Assembly: GCA_025765595.1 (NCBI GenBank)
Contig: JAIVFH010000038.1
Span: 1 to 64,000 of the forward strand
Source: Obelidium mucronatum
Taxonomy: Eukaryota; Chytridiomycota; Chytridiomycetes; Chytridiales; Chytriomycetaceae
DNA length: 64,000 bases
Reading direction: 5' to 3'
The stretch's first letter is position 1; the number at the start of each line of letters is the position of its first letter. The position numbers and the translations under genes are program-made. The notes under the pieces were generated by a model that was given only the letters and a program-made list of their open reading frames with translations, ran no database searches and was not told where the DNA came from. Shown piece after piece: positions 18,901-29,152 of the stretch.

Positions 18901-20776
18901 GCTAGACAAAGAAACAGAAGGGATAACAATAAAAGCCCAACACACAACCCGCATAAACCTAGACGGCACTACAACCGGCCAGACCCTACAAGAACGGCTC
19001 ACGGGGGAAGCATTTGTGGACGACACAGGCGCCTTTGCTGGAAACTGGAAAGAGGCCGAAAAGCAGGCTGCACTAATATATGAATTCCAAGAACTGAACT
19101 CAATCAAATCCAACACAAAAAAGATGGCAATGATTGCGATAAACCCAGATGAGAGCCGCAAGTACCTCAAATGGCCAGACGGCAGCAAAATCACCATCAT
19201 CAACAACAATGACAGCGAGAGAGTCCTTGGAAACTGGTTCTCAGCAGACAACCAGCACAAAGAATCAAAGCAACTCATCACCCAAATTGTCACAAATATG
19301 TGCAACCTCCTTGCCAAGAAGGAGATAACAGAAATCACTGCCATCACCATAGTAAACACAGTACTCCTTGCCAAAGTACAATACATCTGGAAAACCATGA
19401 CAGTCAGCGAAGCCTGTGTGGACAAGTGGTATAAAAAGTGCCTCAAAATGGTAAAACAGAAGGCAAGGCTGGCCCAAAGCACGCCCACCTCACTCCTAGA
19501 AAACCCAACACTATATGGCCTGGAGAACTGGAACCGCCACTACACGGCAGACAAAGTAAACAACCTCCTTATCAGCCTCAACGAAAACACACTGCTGGGC
19601 AGAATAACTCGAATCAGGCTATTAAACCTGCAAGAAGACCTGGCACTACCCCACTGCCCCCTCCAGGAACCCTTCCAACCATCACTTAAAAGGGGAACAC
19701 ACAGCATGGGCCAACTCCTGGGCAGAATGGCAAAAGACCAACTGTCAATCAAACCCATTGAATACAAAAACGAAGATAATGGACAAACAGAAACCTTTGG
19801 AAAAATTGAAGGAGGAAACACAACAATCTGGGAAGCACTTGGGAACTGGGCTATATACGACAAATTCAGACCACACCTCAAAAAAGACAACATCATGTTT
19901 GTCGACCAAATAGCTTCCCGGGATGGCAGAAAACTCCTCAACAGAAAAGACCTGATCAGGAGATACAAAAAAGACAACAGATCATATGGGTGGTACGAAG
20001 AACTAAAAAGACACATGGAAACAAGACAGAGTGAAGAAAACCAAACACCCTTTGAAAGAGCGAAAGTAACCAACCCAAACCCATATGCAACCGAAACCTC
20101 CCAGCGACCAATTACAGACTTCTGGCGAAGACTAAATGAGAACGAAACAGAAGAAACAGAAGCAGAGGAACACAGGATGAGAAGGGAGGCTGAGGCGGAA
20201 ATGGAAACAGCAAACAGAATCCCCACAACTGAGCCTAAGAAGCTGGAAAAGACACCACTGGAAAAGGACAACGTTGAAAACATAAACAATGCAGGAACAT
20301 ACCTCCTGTGCTCCCAAAATCTGCTTAAAGCAATAGGAACATGTGTAGTGGAGGATAACCCAGACCCAAAGCCAGACACAATATACACAGACGGCTCTAG
20401 ACACACTAACAGCATGGGAACAGGGGGGATATGCACAGAAGGTACCAACAGAGGACGAGAATGGTGTGCTAAAGTAACCGGTTGGTCATCATCCAAACTA
20501 CCAGAAGCCATGGGGGCAATCACAGGGATGATAGGAGCAAAAAAGGGACTCACCATTATCAAAATTGACAACGCAGCAGTGATAAAAGATGGCAAGGACG
20601 TAGTAAAAAGCAACGGAGAGATCAGCACCAGAGACCTTATGGGAAGAGCATGCATGCTACAAGTGGCAATGATGGCCCAAATCGTAAAAGACTATAGTAA
20701 AGAAGGGAGGCTCTTCCAATTCACCAAGGTAGAAGGACACTCCAAAATCTCTGGAAAGGACAAAACAGGAAAATGA
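15917..20776 (+). CDS. LINE ORF2: endonuclease, reverse transcriptase, RNase H
   Basis: The product has 1619 residues. An APE-type endonuclease is seen at residues about 195-450 (VTTYNTASL, CIQETK, TMDANSY, GSRIDAIFAT, ISDHVPVVV). Reverse transcriptase follows at about 760-1180 (NIRPIPKT, RPIALLEIPYKLMETI, FNDIAKAFDSV, QQGSVLAPLEW, AFVDDTGAF with the FVDD catalytic pair). An RNase H starts near 1490 (IYTDGSRH) and runs to VEGHSKISG. The frame then shifts, and the last RNase H motif (ENDIADKNA) lies in the next frame. APE plus RT plus RNase H suits I/R1/Tad-type LINEs. Translation may start at the second ATG (15938), which overlaps the stop of the upstream ORF. Confidence 0.92.
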   Translation: MGRNCRVMTPTNFENEPNLNKNRKATSAIKSAIQEMYRSGELTEETERKINALQDKKDGEFPQGGGSSKEQQDILRQKRHMWLSSKLNQYKNLENYTQTNNKTQEQNKGKKETTPNKKPEKRQKETTTTQNTKKNKTATLPTGPQKKRPIEEEEAMEETTTEEGHNEGTADNGETLPDQEQTPDFARREIRSNRNKMELSVTTYNTASLKVEETQHMLTTFGIMIGCIQETKVPKEEGERRWRGRTKNNENGKTPDTEHNYDTAEFASAEGKSGGVAIIIRSDIAKHIGQKIRKGNWLIAITLHLKGGEIRVVNMYIPPNLSKSSEKYKEISETIEQIQKEDDKAGRETIWTMDANSYKNGEVDRFPATKEKDTGIIPILEECGLTDIFRHHNPELRKFSRSKRNPKGKVIYGSRIDAIFATPTIAGMTKHCDILTEMEELRISDHVPVVVSFDLTKTHNKGPKAPKKSGRVVDWDKVTEKEKKEFEVGCAKIYEKNRAELQDQCAGFQVIAGNPERIQQHTELANLTLKCTPPSATEKLCDLKEREIVRGIVGQNAERTQKEIEKLAMETLPSKILGGDRRTPGETESAKWYNLFKTMGGAITEAHRGPINTNTWDEIKRRATEIKHDWDTPAPETDQTDPNNTIKWLRGERNKVERKAISLKKAQTADQIRTAITKRNEMFRTQRKRMFDRILDRGRGNSDIDKVRTKDGTVFESEEVKLETDKVFKEVFKQRETKDIDPESPFAQEYTPKESIDPAIYEELEKEITTDQIMEALRQMGKNKAPGPSGTTREMLLMGGTEACKYFRTVIQLCKDYMFTPETWTKGNIRPIPKTEEWAGDLLKTRPIALLEIPYKLMETIWYNPLKKILMENKHVLAGRNFSVLPGESTETSLQMINAIIEYCKERNMTAYLLFNDIAKAFDSVGPTAVMRSHRRLKIPYKYSAWKWDTQQHMTVKVLTTFGPTEGFKCGTMIQQGSVLAPLEWRIFWDTLLCTLDKETEGITIKAQHTTRINLDGTTTGQTLQERLTGEAFVDDTGAFAGNWKEAEKQAALIYEFQELNSIKSNTKKMAMIAINPDESRKYLKWPDGSKITIINNNDSERVLGNWFSADNQHKESKQLITQIVTNMCNLLAKKEITEITAITIVNTVLLAKVQYIWKTMTVSEACVDKWYKKCLKMVKQKARLAQSTPTSLLENPTLYGLENWNRHYTADKVNNLLISLNENTLLGRITRIRLLNLQEDLALPHCPLQEPFQPSLKRGTHSMGQLLGRMAKDQLSIKPIEYKNEDNGQTETFGKIEGGNTTIWEALGNWAIYDKFRPHLKKDNIMFVDQIASRDGRKLLNRKDLIRRYKKDNRSYGWYEELKRHMETRQSEENQTPFERAKVTNPNPYATETSQRPITDFWRRLNENETEETEAEEHRMRREAEAEMETANRIPTTEPKKLEKTPLEKDNVENINNAGTYLLCSQNLLKAIGTCVVEDNPDPKPDTIYTDGSRHTNSMGTGGICTEGTNRGREWCAKVTGWSSSKLPEAMGAITGMIGAKKGLTIIKIDNAAVIKDGKDVVKSNGEISTRDLMGRACMLQVAMMAQIVKDYSKEGRLFQFTKVEGHSKISGKDKTGK

Positions 20777-22391
20777 CATAGCAGACAAGAACGCAAACTT
20801 GGGGAACTCCGCAGAGGTAATCAACCTTAAAACAGGAGCCCAATCTCTCATACGATTCATGACAAAAGCTGGAGACAGCCTCATTGAGGGGCAAGTATGG
20901 GAAAACCTCAAGACTATCAACAAAATACACTCATACCTGGGATGGCAAGAACAACACTCATTTAGACACATCAAAGGCTACCTCGACAACATCGACCTTG
21001 ACATGACAATAACAACAGTAACTTGTGGCCGCAAACCCACAACCCCCTATACATCCACAGGGGAATCCGCCGCAATCAGATACAATGTACAAGCACTACA
21101 CCACCTTAGACCAACACAGTCAGTAATGAAACAAAGGTACCCACACATATACCCAAACGGGAACTGCAGGTGCTGCGACAACCAAGAAGAGGAAACAAAC
21201 TCCCACATCATGAAATGCAAAGCATTTGAGGAAAAAAGGACAGAAATCCTAAACAACTTCATCAAGGAGGTTGCAAGTGGATGCGACAATGGAGGAGGCA
21301 ACGAAAAGAAAGAAGGATGGACAAAGGACCTCACAAAATGGGCCAGACCATGGCAACACCACCTCAAGGACACAAGACCCGAGGGAGAATACCAGGGGAA
21401 ATGGCAGAAAAAAGTAAACAACCTAAGAGCTGAAGCTATATTAGAAGGGGCGGTCCCAGAAGTACTCAAAGAAATTCTCACAACCGTATGCGGCCTAACT
21501 GCCCAAAAAACAAGAACAATCATCATCAATGCAATGAAAAACGTGACTAAAGCGGCCAGAGAAATGTGGAAAGAGCGATGCGACAAAACAGTCAAATGGG
21601 AACTAGAACAAACACCTGCAATAACTGCGACCACCAAGAAATCCGCAAAAACGGCAAACTGGAAAAGGAAGGAAGCAGAAGAGGAAGTATTAGAGGAGGA
21701 TGAAGAACCCACCGAAGAAACACAACACAACCCAGGACCGGAAGTAATCCCAGAGAAAAGCCCGACTAAACGGCAAAAAAGAATATCAGGAAAATGGTGC
21801 CTAGTCTGCAACCAAAACATGGACAGCAACCCAGACGAGTTTGGATTCCACACACACGATAACAAATATGAGAAAAGGGCAAGAGCCATTGAAATGTGGT
21901 TCAACCACAAAACCGGAAAACAAATCCTCAGACCTGGGATGATAGAAATCTCAAAAGCTGCGAGAGAGGCCTACGAGAGCAACTCACCACAAGAAACAGA
22001 ATGGATCGAAACTGAAGAACCAACAGAGAGCCCCAAAAGGAGCCCTGATAGCAGCAGCAAACCAAACCCAAAACCAAGGAAGAAACGCCTGAGAAAAGAC
22101 CGGAGGAGACATAGGCGCAACCAGTCTAGAAAACCAGCAGCAACGAAAACCCACCAAGCAACAGAAACAGCAAGGGCACCAAGCACGCTAGACGGAGGAA
22201 TGATGGAATGGACAACAAGCCAGGACGACAGCGACCCGGACGAATGGGAGGATCTCAGCCAGAGACCTCAGGACCAAGACAAGCAAGCAAGACACAAGAT
22301 GGAGGAAGGGAGGCTGGATGGGGGCACTCTTTTCCCCACAGGGGTTTTTAATGAGGCCCCCAAGGCTTCTACTGGTGGTAGCTCCTGGTGA
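20777..22391 (+). CDS. LINE ORF2 C-terminal part (other frame): RNase H end and zinc-binding tail
   Basis: This frame carries the missing RNase H motif (ENDIADKNA, about 20769-20795) and continues the ORF2 protein for some 530 residues. It holds a CCHC-like cluster (CRCCDNQEEETNSHIMKC), usual downstream of RT in such LINEs, and a later CLVC..H..H pattern (VCNQNMD, FHTHD). The break in frame near 20750 is a single-base shift next to short A runs. It may be a mutation, a sequencing error or, less likely, programmed frameshifting. Confidence 0.75.
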
Positions 22392-22555
22392 GCTGGGGGA
22401 TGGGAGGGGGGATTGGGAGTTGAGGAAGGAGTTGGAAAAACAAGTCTGCCGCCTGCACAAGGCTGGAGGGTTTGCTCCGTGGCGAGGTTGGAAACAGCAG
22501 CGACATACTTTATTTTAAACAATGGAGTGAGGAGAATAAACCACTTTAAAAAAAA
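22392..22555 (+). other. LINE 3' UTR and short poly(A)
   Basis: This region is non-coding and contains AATAAA about 15 bp before a run of about ten A. The run merges with the 12-bp target duplication. Confidence 0.8.
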
Positions 22556-22567
22556 AATAGTTTTCAT
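22556..22567. repeat. LINE target-site duplication, right copy
   Basis: AATAGTTTTCAT, identical to 10211-10222. Confidence 0.92.
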
Positions 22568-25500
22568 AGACGCGAGGCGATCTTCAGCGTCAGGAACAGA
22601 GGATTCACGAATAACAGAGGGGTCAAAAATTGGATTGTGACCAGAGTTTGCGAAGAACGGTGTATGACCAGTAGTGGTTACCAAAGAATTGTTGTAGGCA
22701 AATTCGCAAAGCGGTAATTTGGATACCCAATCGTCTTGCTGGTAGTTACAGTAAACGCGTAGGTATTGCTCAATGACTTGGTTGAGGACCTCAGTAGATC
22801 CATCAGTTTGAGGGTGAAAAGCGGTAGAAATATTAAGTTTAACGTTTAGGAGTTCCATAAAACGTTGCCAGAAACCACCTGTAAAACGCGGGTCGCGATC
22901 GGATACAATGGATCTGGAAGCACCGTGAAGTCTAAAAACTTCCCGAATGTAGATGTCTGCAGTATCAGCACCAGTAGAAGTTTTTACCGTAGGAATAAAA
23001 TGGGCTTGCTTGGTAAGCCGATCTTTTACCACAAGTAAGGCATCAAAACCTTGACTAATAGGCAAGTCAGTAATCTAATCCATAGAGATATCCATCCATG
23101 GTTTGGAAGGAACAGGTAAAGGTTGGAGAAGGCCAAATGGAGCATGGCGAGAAGGACGAGAACGCTGACACGCGTCGCAGTTTGCGATGAAACGCTGAAC
23201 TACGCGCCGCATGCGCGGAAACCAGTAATCGCGAGAGATTAACTCAACTGTTTTAGCAACGCCAAAGTGGCCAGCAGCGGGAGCACAGTGACGTTGACGG
23301 AAAACTTCAAGTTGAAGCTCCTCAGTTGGAAGGTAAATAAGTTCATCACGAAAGATGAGACCGTTGGATTCAGTGAAGATAATGTGTAACTTGCGCTTCT
23401 TGTGTAAGGCGTACAGAGCGGACTTGGAAGTAGCGAGGGTGACGCGATCGATCCAGCTTTTGTCCGAATTGACAATGGTAATGTCATCAATATCCACACG
23501 TTGGAATAGCTGAATAAAGTTTTGTTTATGCAGCTCATCGCCTTGCTGAGTGACGTAATCAGGGCGGCGGGACAGCGCGTCTGGTTTTCCGGAAAGTCGG
23601 CCAGGGCGATGAAAAATTTTAAAACTAAATTCCGACAACTTAGTCATCCACCTATATTGGCGACGGGTCAGTTGTTGAACGGCAGTAAAGTTTTGAAGGC
23701 GATCATGATCAGAGAAAACAATGATCGGATCCGAAGGCTCAACGGCTATCAGGTAATGTCTCCAAGCCGCGAACGCGTCTACGATGGCAAGCAGTTCCTT
23801 GTCGTGAGTATCGTAGTTGATTTCCGCTGGAATTAACTTGCGGGAATGAAAGGCAACCGGATGTAACCTTCCATCCGAACCGAACTGGGATAAAATTGCG
23901 CCCAGTGCAAAATCTGAGCAATCAGTTTCCACATACACGGTTTTACTGGGATCGAAGTGAATCAGGACCGGAGCGGTGGAGAAGGCATGTTTAAGGTTTT
24001 CAAAAGCCGATGCCGCGGCTTCGGACCATGGAAAGGGTCCAATTTTGGCTTCCTTACGCGTTAGGCTTGTGAGCGGTAACACAATATCGGAGTAGCCGGT
24101 GATAAATTGGCGGTAAATTGACAGACTGAGGTACCGGCCAACTGGAAACGGTAGCAACCTTGGCAGGATCCATCTTGACACCATCGGCAGAGAAGATATG
24201 GCCCAGAAATTCCGTAGAACTGGTATGGAAAGCACATTTGGCAGGGTTAACTACCAAGTTGTGTTTCCGCAAGCGCTCCAAGACTTCCTTAACGTGACGT
24301 GCGTGTAATTCTTCATCTTCGGAAAAGATTAGAATGTCATCCAAATAAACAATGACAAACACGCCCAGTAAGTCCGAAAAAATGTCATTCATGAAGTACT
24401 GGAAGGCAGCTGGAGCGTTGGTTAGGCCGAAACTAACCACATTATACTGGAAATGGCCAAACTTGCAGCGAAATGCAGTTTTCCATTCGTCACCAGAGCG
24501 TATTCTTAGTAAGTGGTACGCGTCCGGGAGATCCAAGTGAGTGAAAATTTTAGCCTTGGATAATTTTCCCGCAAGATCCGTGAACAGCGGTAGCGGAAAT
24601 TTGTTCTTGACTACAATGTTGTTGATGGCACGATAGTCAATACAGAGGCGGAAACCACCATTTGGTTTCTTGACAAAGAAGCAAGGGGCAGCGACCGGAG
24701 AGGTAGAGGGAGATATCCAGCCTCTAGCCAAGGCATTAGTAAGATATTCCTGGAGAACTTTTTCTTCGGCTGGGCTCAGTGGATAAATTTTCCCAGCCGG
24801 CGGTAATTTTGCCGAAGTTCCATCTTCATTCTTAACGATCTCGATAGGCAAGTCGTAAGGGCGATGAGGTGGAAGCGGCCGAGGAGTCTCAGACTTGGGT
24901 GCAAACACGTCCGAGTACTGCTTGTAGCGTAAAGGCACTCCTCTATCGTCAGAATCGATAGCAGACTCCTGATAGTCCTTTGTATTAATCACAGCAGAAA
25001 TTGACACGGTGGGAGTGTCATCATCTTTTAGAAGAAGTGACATCCATTCGAGCGGCAAAGATAGTAAGCCCGTGTTTCTTGGCAATGCCAAAGAACGCAG
25101 TGGTATTAAGCAACTCAACGTCCGGTGTAGAACTCGCTGGCGGATTTTCCGTTGGGATTGAAACAGAAGCGGTAGCAACCTCCAGATCCTTGACAGCTGG
25201 ATCGTCTGGAGGAGAATAAGGCAAGGCGGTAAAAGCCTCAGGGGGCACGTGGTCAGCTGACAGGCAAGCCCCATCGGAGAATGTGACCAACATGTGACGC
25301 CAATTAACGCGAGGGTTATGGAGTCGAAGCCATGGAAGACCTAAAATAAGCGGGCATGAAATATCCGCGACAAGAAGAGACATCGTTTCGGTATGAGAAC
25401 CAATTCGACAAGTTAAAGGTACTGTTTGTTTAGTAATGGAGCGAGAACGCGAACCATCTGCTAAATTAACATTGTACAAAGTGGAGGAAGGAATAACAGG

Positions 25501-25704
25501 TATTTTATTTCTTAGAGCGAAATCTAAGGAAATAAGGCCGAAAGCCGAACACCCACTATCCACGAAGGCACCCAAAGAAAAGGGCTTGGTAAGGTTTGGA
25601 GATGAAGAAGAAGAAAATTTTTCCCCGACAACAAGTGTACATGGAAGCACGATCTTGGAATCCGATGATGAGGGAACGGAAAGGTTGACAGTTTGCATCG
25701 CCAA
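22568..25704 (-). CDS. pol: Gypsy (chromovirus) Pol: PR-RT-RNaseH-INT, interrupted and frame-damaged
   Basis: Reading from 25704 leftward: protease (FVDSGCSAF); reverse transcriptase (RLCIDYRAINNIV, FTHLDLPDAYH, VIVYLDDILIFS); RNase H (YVETDCSDFALGAIL); integrase with HHCC zinc finger (H-x6-H..CDACQ) and D-D-E core (IVSDRDPRF, QTDGSTEVLNQ). Frame changes occur near 25030 and 24135, and a TAG stop splits the integrase start at about 23072, where related elements have the first Phe of 'FITDLP'. The remaining C-terminus lies at 9644-10222 beyond the LINE insertion. PR-RT-RH-INT order plus chromodomain identifies Ty3/Gypsy. Confidence 0.88.
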
Positions 25705-25719
25705 ACTGGGCGGGGAAGT

Positions 25720-26993
25720 TTACGCCTGAGCACCCCTTCCTTGGGCGCTCCGAGCATTTTTTGCAACCAAGAGAGGGCAAGCCTTGGTGTCAGAAGCACC
25801 CTTGCAACCATCTTGACCACAGTAAGCGCAAAGACCTTTATCCTTGCGACGTTGACGTTCCTCGTGCGTAGGCTTGCCAGACTTGACATCAGCAGCGGCA
25901 ACGTCAGCAGACCCAGAGGGCTTGGAAGCAGGCGCCTGGGTTATTGGAGCGAGAGCTGGAACCAGAACCTTGGTTACCCTTGGAGGATCCAGAACGTTTG
26001 TTGTTAGCAAACACGCGCTCATCGAAGACAATGGCCTTGCGCATGAGCATGGAGAGGTTGGTTGGTTGAGGTTCCAGACCATCAATATAGTTCATCACGT
26101 GGAGCTTGAGACCCTGCTTGAACATCAACATCTTGGTGTAATCGTTGTGTTGAGTACCAGCAATCCAACGGAGAAAATCGCGGGCGTAGGCTTGACAAGA
26201 AGTAGTTTGGGTCAAGGTCTTGGCTTTATCGTTGGCAATTGCTTCAGCGACACGTGGATCTTCGCCGAAGAAGGCGGCAAAGACGTCAGCAAATTCCTGA
26301 AAGCTCTTGAACTGGAGCTCAGGCTTGGCGACGTGGTTGATGTACCACTTGGCAGCATTACCACCAAGGTAGGAAACCACGAAAGCAATCTTGGACTTGG
26401 TGGAAAGAATTCCCTTGGGTCCAGAATTATCAAAATTGAGATAGACTTTGAGCATAAAGTCATCAAAATCATCAGTAGCGAGACCCTTGAAAACAGGAGG
26501 CTTGGCAATTCGAAGAGAAATTTTGTCAGATTCGGAGGATTCGAACCGGGAACCCGAGTCGGACTGATCATCAGAGTCCGAAGCACTACCAACTGGGCTA
26601 ACTGAACGTTGACAATGCACTTTACGATCGGTGTTCGATGACGCAGCAAATGCTTCAATTACTTTATCAAGACGACTAGATTGATTACGGACAAGACGAG
26701 AAAGAGCCAAAAGATCCGTACGGAAAGCATCCATGGATGTGGCCACATCAAATTCATTATCAGTGTTGGCTTCCATGTAGCGACTGGCCTCGTCAATTCC
26801 ATCCAGGACATTGTTGGTTTGTTGCTCAGATCCATCATCAAAATCATTCTTGAGAGAGACAAGGTCGGGAGCAACGGAGCGACGAGCAAGCAAAGACTGG
26901 TCAGCGGAGGGGTTTGAAGGATCCGCGGCCGAGAGTAGCGGCAAAACCGACAGATTTCCGAGGAGCGGTAGCAGGAGGAGTATCAGCCATTAT
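25720..26993 (-). CDS. gag: Gypsy Gag, frameshifted
   Basis: The ATG at 26993 follows the 5' LTR by 21 bp and starts MADTPPATAPRKSV. The frame shifts near 26930 into the main Gag frame (to 25904) and again near 25920. The core has the Ty3 Gag pattern (KPPVFKGLATDDFDDFMLKV, YLGGNAAKWYI, FKSFQEFADVFAAFFGE). A zinc-knuckle-like CAYCGQDGC...C is near the end. It ends just before pol. Confidence 0.8.
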
Positions 26994-27014
26994 TGTATTT
27001 TAGTTTCAATACTA

Positions 27015-27504
27015 TGTTAGAACCAGATAGTCAATAAAAGACTTAAGGGTTCTTGAAGGCACGAGGGCTTAGGGGGCACGAGGGCTTGTCCAATAACGGC
27101 TTGAGGTCACGAGAGACGGGATCGAAGAGTTACAAAACTGAAGACTAACACAGAATGTATTGAAACTGAACTAAAACTCAGAGCAGAAAGCTTGCTATTT
27201 ATGCAAGTTCTGGAATTTCAAATAACAAAAGTTCAAAACTGAAAACAAACTGAAAATCAAACAGAAATTGTGATAGCAAGAGTGATAGCACAATAATATG
27301 TGAAATCAAGAATGATATCACAAAATGAAACTGAAAACTTAGTAAAGTGACAAATCAAAGATGACAAATACAAAAATAGAAACTTAAAGTAAAATGTTAC
27401 TAGCGGGAATCGAACCCGGGTTTCCACCGTGATACTCGCGCGTAATGACCACTAAGCTACGGAACTATAGAGAAATATCCCTATAAGACGGGTGATTCCT
27501 AACA
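27015..27504 (-). repeat. Gypsy 5' LTR, shared with a truncated upstream copy
   Basis: It matches 9154-9643 and includes the tRNA-like block (27399-27467). To its left, in minus-strand sense, lies gag. To its right lies the 3' end of a second pol, so one LTR serves two head-to-tail copies. Few differences from the other LTR are visible (for example CC for CT near 27090). Confidence 0.88.
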
Positions 27505-27705
27505 TCATCCCCTTCTTTTCTTGCGATTGCGAACACTTGCAGCAATCGCACCAGGACCAGGCTTATCGGGATATTTGGCATGGAATTCAGAAACCAACTC
27601 AGCAGAACCAGAAACATTGGCAGCAGGCTCCCAAGAGCGGTCAGAGTTAGAATAACCCATCCAGTGGACTAAATATTGAAGTTTGCTGTAGAAAACGCGA
27701 GAATC
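27505..27705 (-). pseudogene. Fragment of a second Gypsy pol (chromodomain end)
   Basis: These 201 bp repeat 9644-9844. The fragment is cut at 27705 inside the chromodomain, directly against Copia sequence. There is therefore no LTR end or target duplication at the right border of the Gypsy insertion, which implies a deletion or unequal recombination there. Confidence 0.88.
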
Positions 27706-28339
27706 CCTAACAAACTCATTCAGAACCCTGGCACGACGATTTGATACGCCACGAAAAATTCACTGGGAACTATTTCAAAGATTAATTGGATATATTGCTC
27801 GGACCATCAATTATGGTTTATTCTTCCCCAAAAATGGCGATTTAACACTCAAAACATACAGCGATTCAGACCAGGCAAAGAACTTGGAAGACCGAAAATC
27901 AATCTCAAGCGAAATTCACACTCTAGGAGGAACGGTTATCCAATCAAAATGCGTATCCCAACATTCTACGTCTACATCAGTCTTGGAAGCGGAGATTATC
28001 TCAGCCAATGCTGCATCAGAAAACACTATATGCCATCGTCGTATCCTCAATGAGATAGGAATTTTTCAAATCGCGCCAACTCAACTTTATTGCGATAACG
28101 ATACTGCAATCGCGATTGCCCACAACAACTGTCACCGCAACAAATCTAAACATATTGACGTCAAACACATGGCACTCCGCGAAAGACAAAACCAAGGACT
28201 TATAAATGCATCAGTTATTGAAAGCATAGACAATCCGGCAGACCCAAATACCAAACCAGTCTCAAAATTTGATCTTCAAAAACACAAGGAATTTATCAAT
28301 GTAATTGATCTCTCAAAGTACCTACCGGGTTCCAGTTGA
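27706..28339 (+). CDS. pol: Copia Pol C-terminus: RNase H
   Basis: It continues the frame interrupted at 9153. Copia RNase H motifs are present: YSDSDQAKN, LEAEIISA, YCDNDTAIAIA, KHIDVKHMALRER and NPADPNTKPV. It ends with a TGA directly before the polypurine tract (TTGAGGGGCA) and the 3' LTR. Confidence 0.92.
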
Positions 28340-28345
28340 GGGGCA

Positions 28346-28673
28346 TGTTGAACGCAATCACATATGTGAAACACGATACATTTTATTTTCTGTTTCATTT
28401 ACTCAACCACCCCCTTGTATTTTACTATATAATGTTTCATTCCCCCTTTGAGTTTTCTTCACTTCTTGCTCTGAATCTCTTGTGTTGTGCTCCCAATAAC
28501 TCACACGCACAACGTTCCTTAGGTAAAATAAACAACACTTCTTGCTCTGAATCTCTTGTGTTGTGCTCCCAATAACTCACACGCACAACGTTCCTTAGGT
28601 AAAATAAACAACACTTCTTGCTCTGAATCTCTTGTGTTGTGCTCCCAATAACTCACACGCACAACGTTCCTTA
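28346..28673 (+). repeat. Copia 3' LTR (328 bp, three 76-bp units)
   Basis: It starts TGTTGAACGC and ends CGTTCCTTA like the 5' LTR, but has one more tandem unit of 76 bp (starting GGTAAAATAAACAACACTTC). It is followed by the TTATG target duplication (28674-28678). Confidence 0.93.
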
Positions 28674-28678
28674 TTATG

Positions 28679-29152
28679 GCAGTGAAGAGATTGTGGCTTC
28701 TCTAGCTGAGTATTTGAAGAGATAGCATGCATTTTACCTTTCTTGATTGTCCAAAAATAAAATTATATTGATTTAAATTGATTATACCCAAAACGTGTTA
28801 AATATCTGAATTTTAATATTTATTCAACAATGAAAAAGATGCTCAAATTGTTGACCACGACAACCCATCACTGGCAGACAGGCTAGGCCGCCGTTTCCCT
28901 GACTGCACAAAACACCTTTGCCCCCTTTTCCTGACAACAGTAACGTACTTATTGCGCTTGCTTTGTCTTGTATCAAAAGTCTAGGACTAACTGCTGGATT
29001 GCTTGGCTGCTAAGCATTGCCGATTAACTGTGGAGCCGGTGGCCCGTTGCCAGGTGCCGGTCTGCCGGTGCTGGTGCCGGTGCCGGTGCCGGTAGACTCC
29101 GGCAGCCGGCCGGCGCGATTCCGGCAGACAGGATTGGCCGCCCCCTAAAGGT
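28679..29152 (+). mobile_element. Right end of the MULE-like element
   Basis: Codons 28679-28725 finish the transposase fragment (GSEEIVASLAEYLKR, then TAG). The non-coding rest includes a GCCGGT tandem run (about 29063-29095) and the candidate right terminal inverted repeat (about 29095-29152), which mirrors 2490-2540. An AATAAA-like signal is at about 28755. Confidence 0.55.

Larger units (their letters stand above)
10223..22555 (+). mobile_element. Retrotransposed LINE with about 5.5 kb of 5'-transduced flanking sequence
   Basis: This 12,333-bp segment lies between perfect 12-bp duplications in the Gypsy pol. Its 3' end has AATAAA (22535-22540) and a run of about ten A, as expected after target-primed reverse transcription. 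Its last part is a LINE. Before that, in the sense direction of the LINE, come antisense copies of the HECT gene, the MULE fragment, the Copia 5' LTR and the 5' part of Copia, in exactly the order found at 5564 to 1. I infer a read-through RNA from a source LINE to the left of the window. No other explanation accounts for both the duplication and the inverted repeat as simply. Confidence 0.75.

Noticed and set aside
16987..19488. Long open frames on the minus strand opposite the LINE ORF2
   Set aside because: They are shadows of a strongly biased A-rich coding strand. They have no start context or recognisable domain, and the plus strand carries unambiguous RT motifs.
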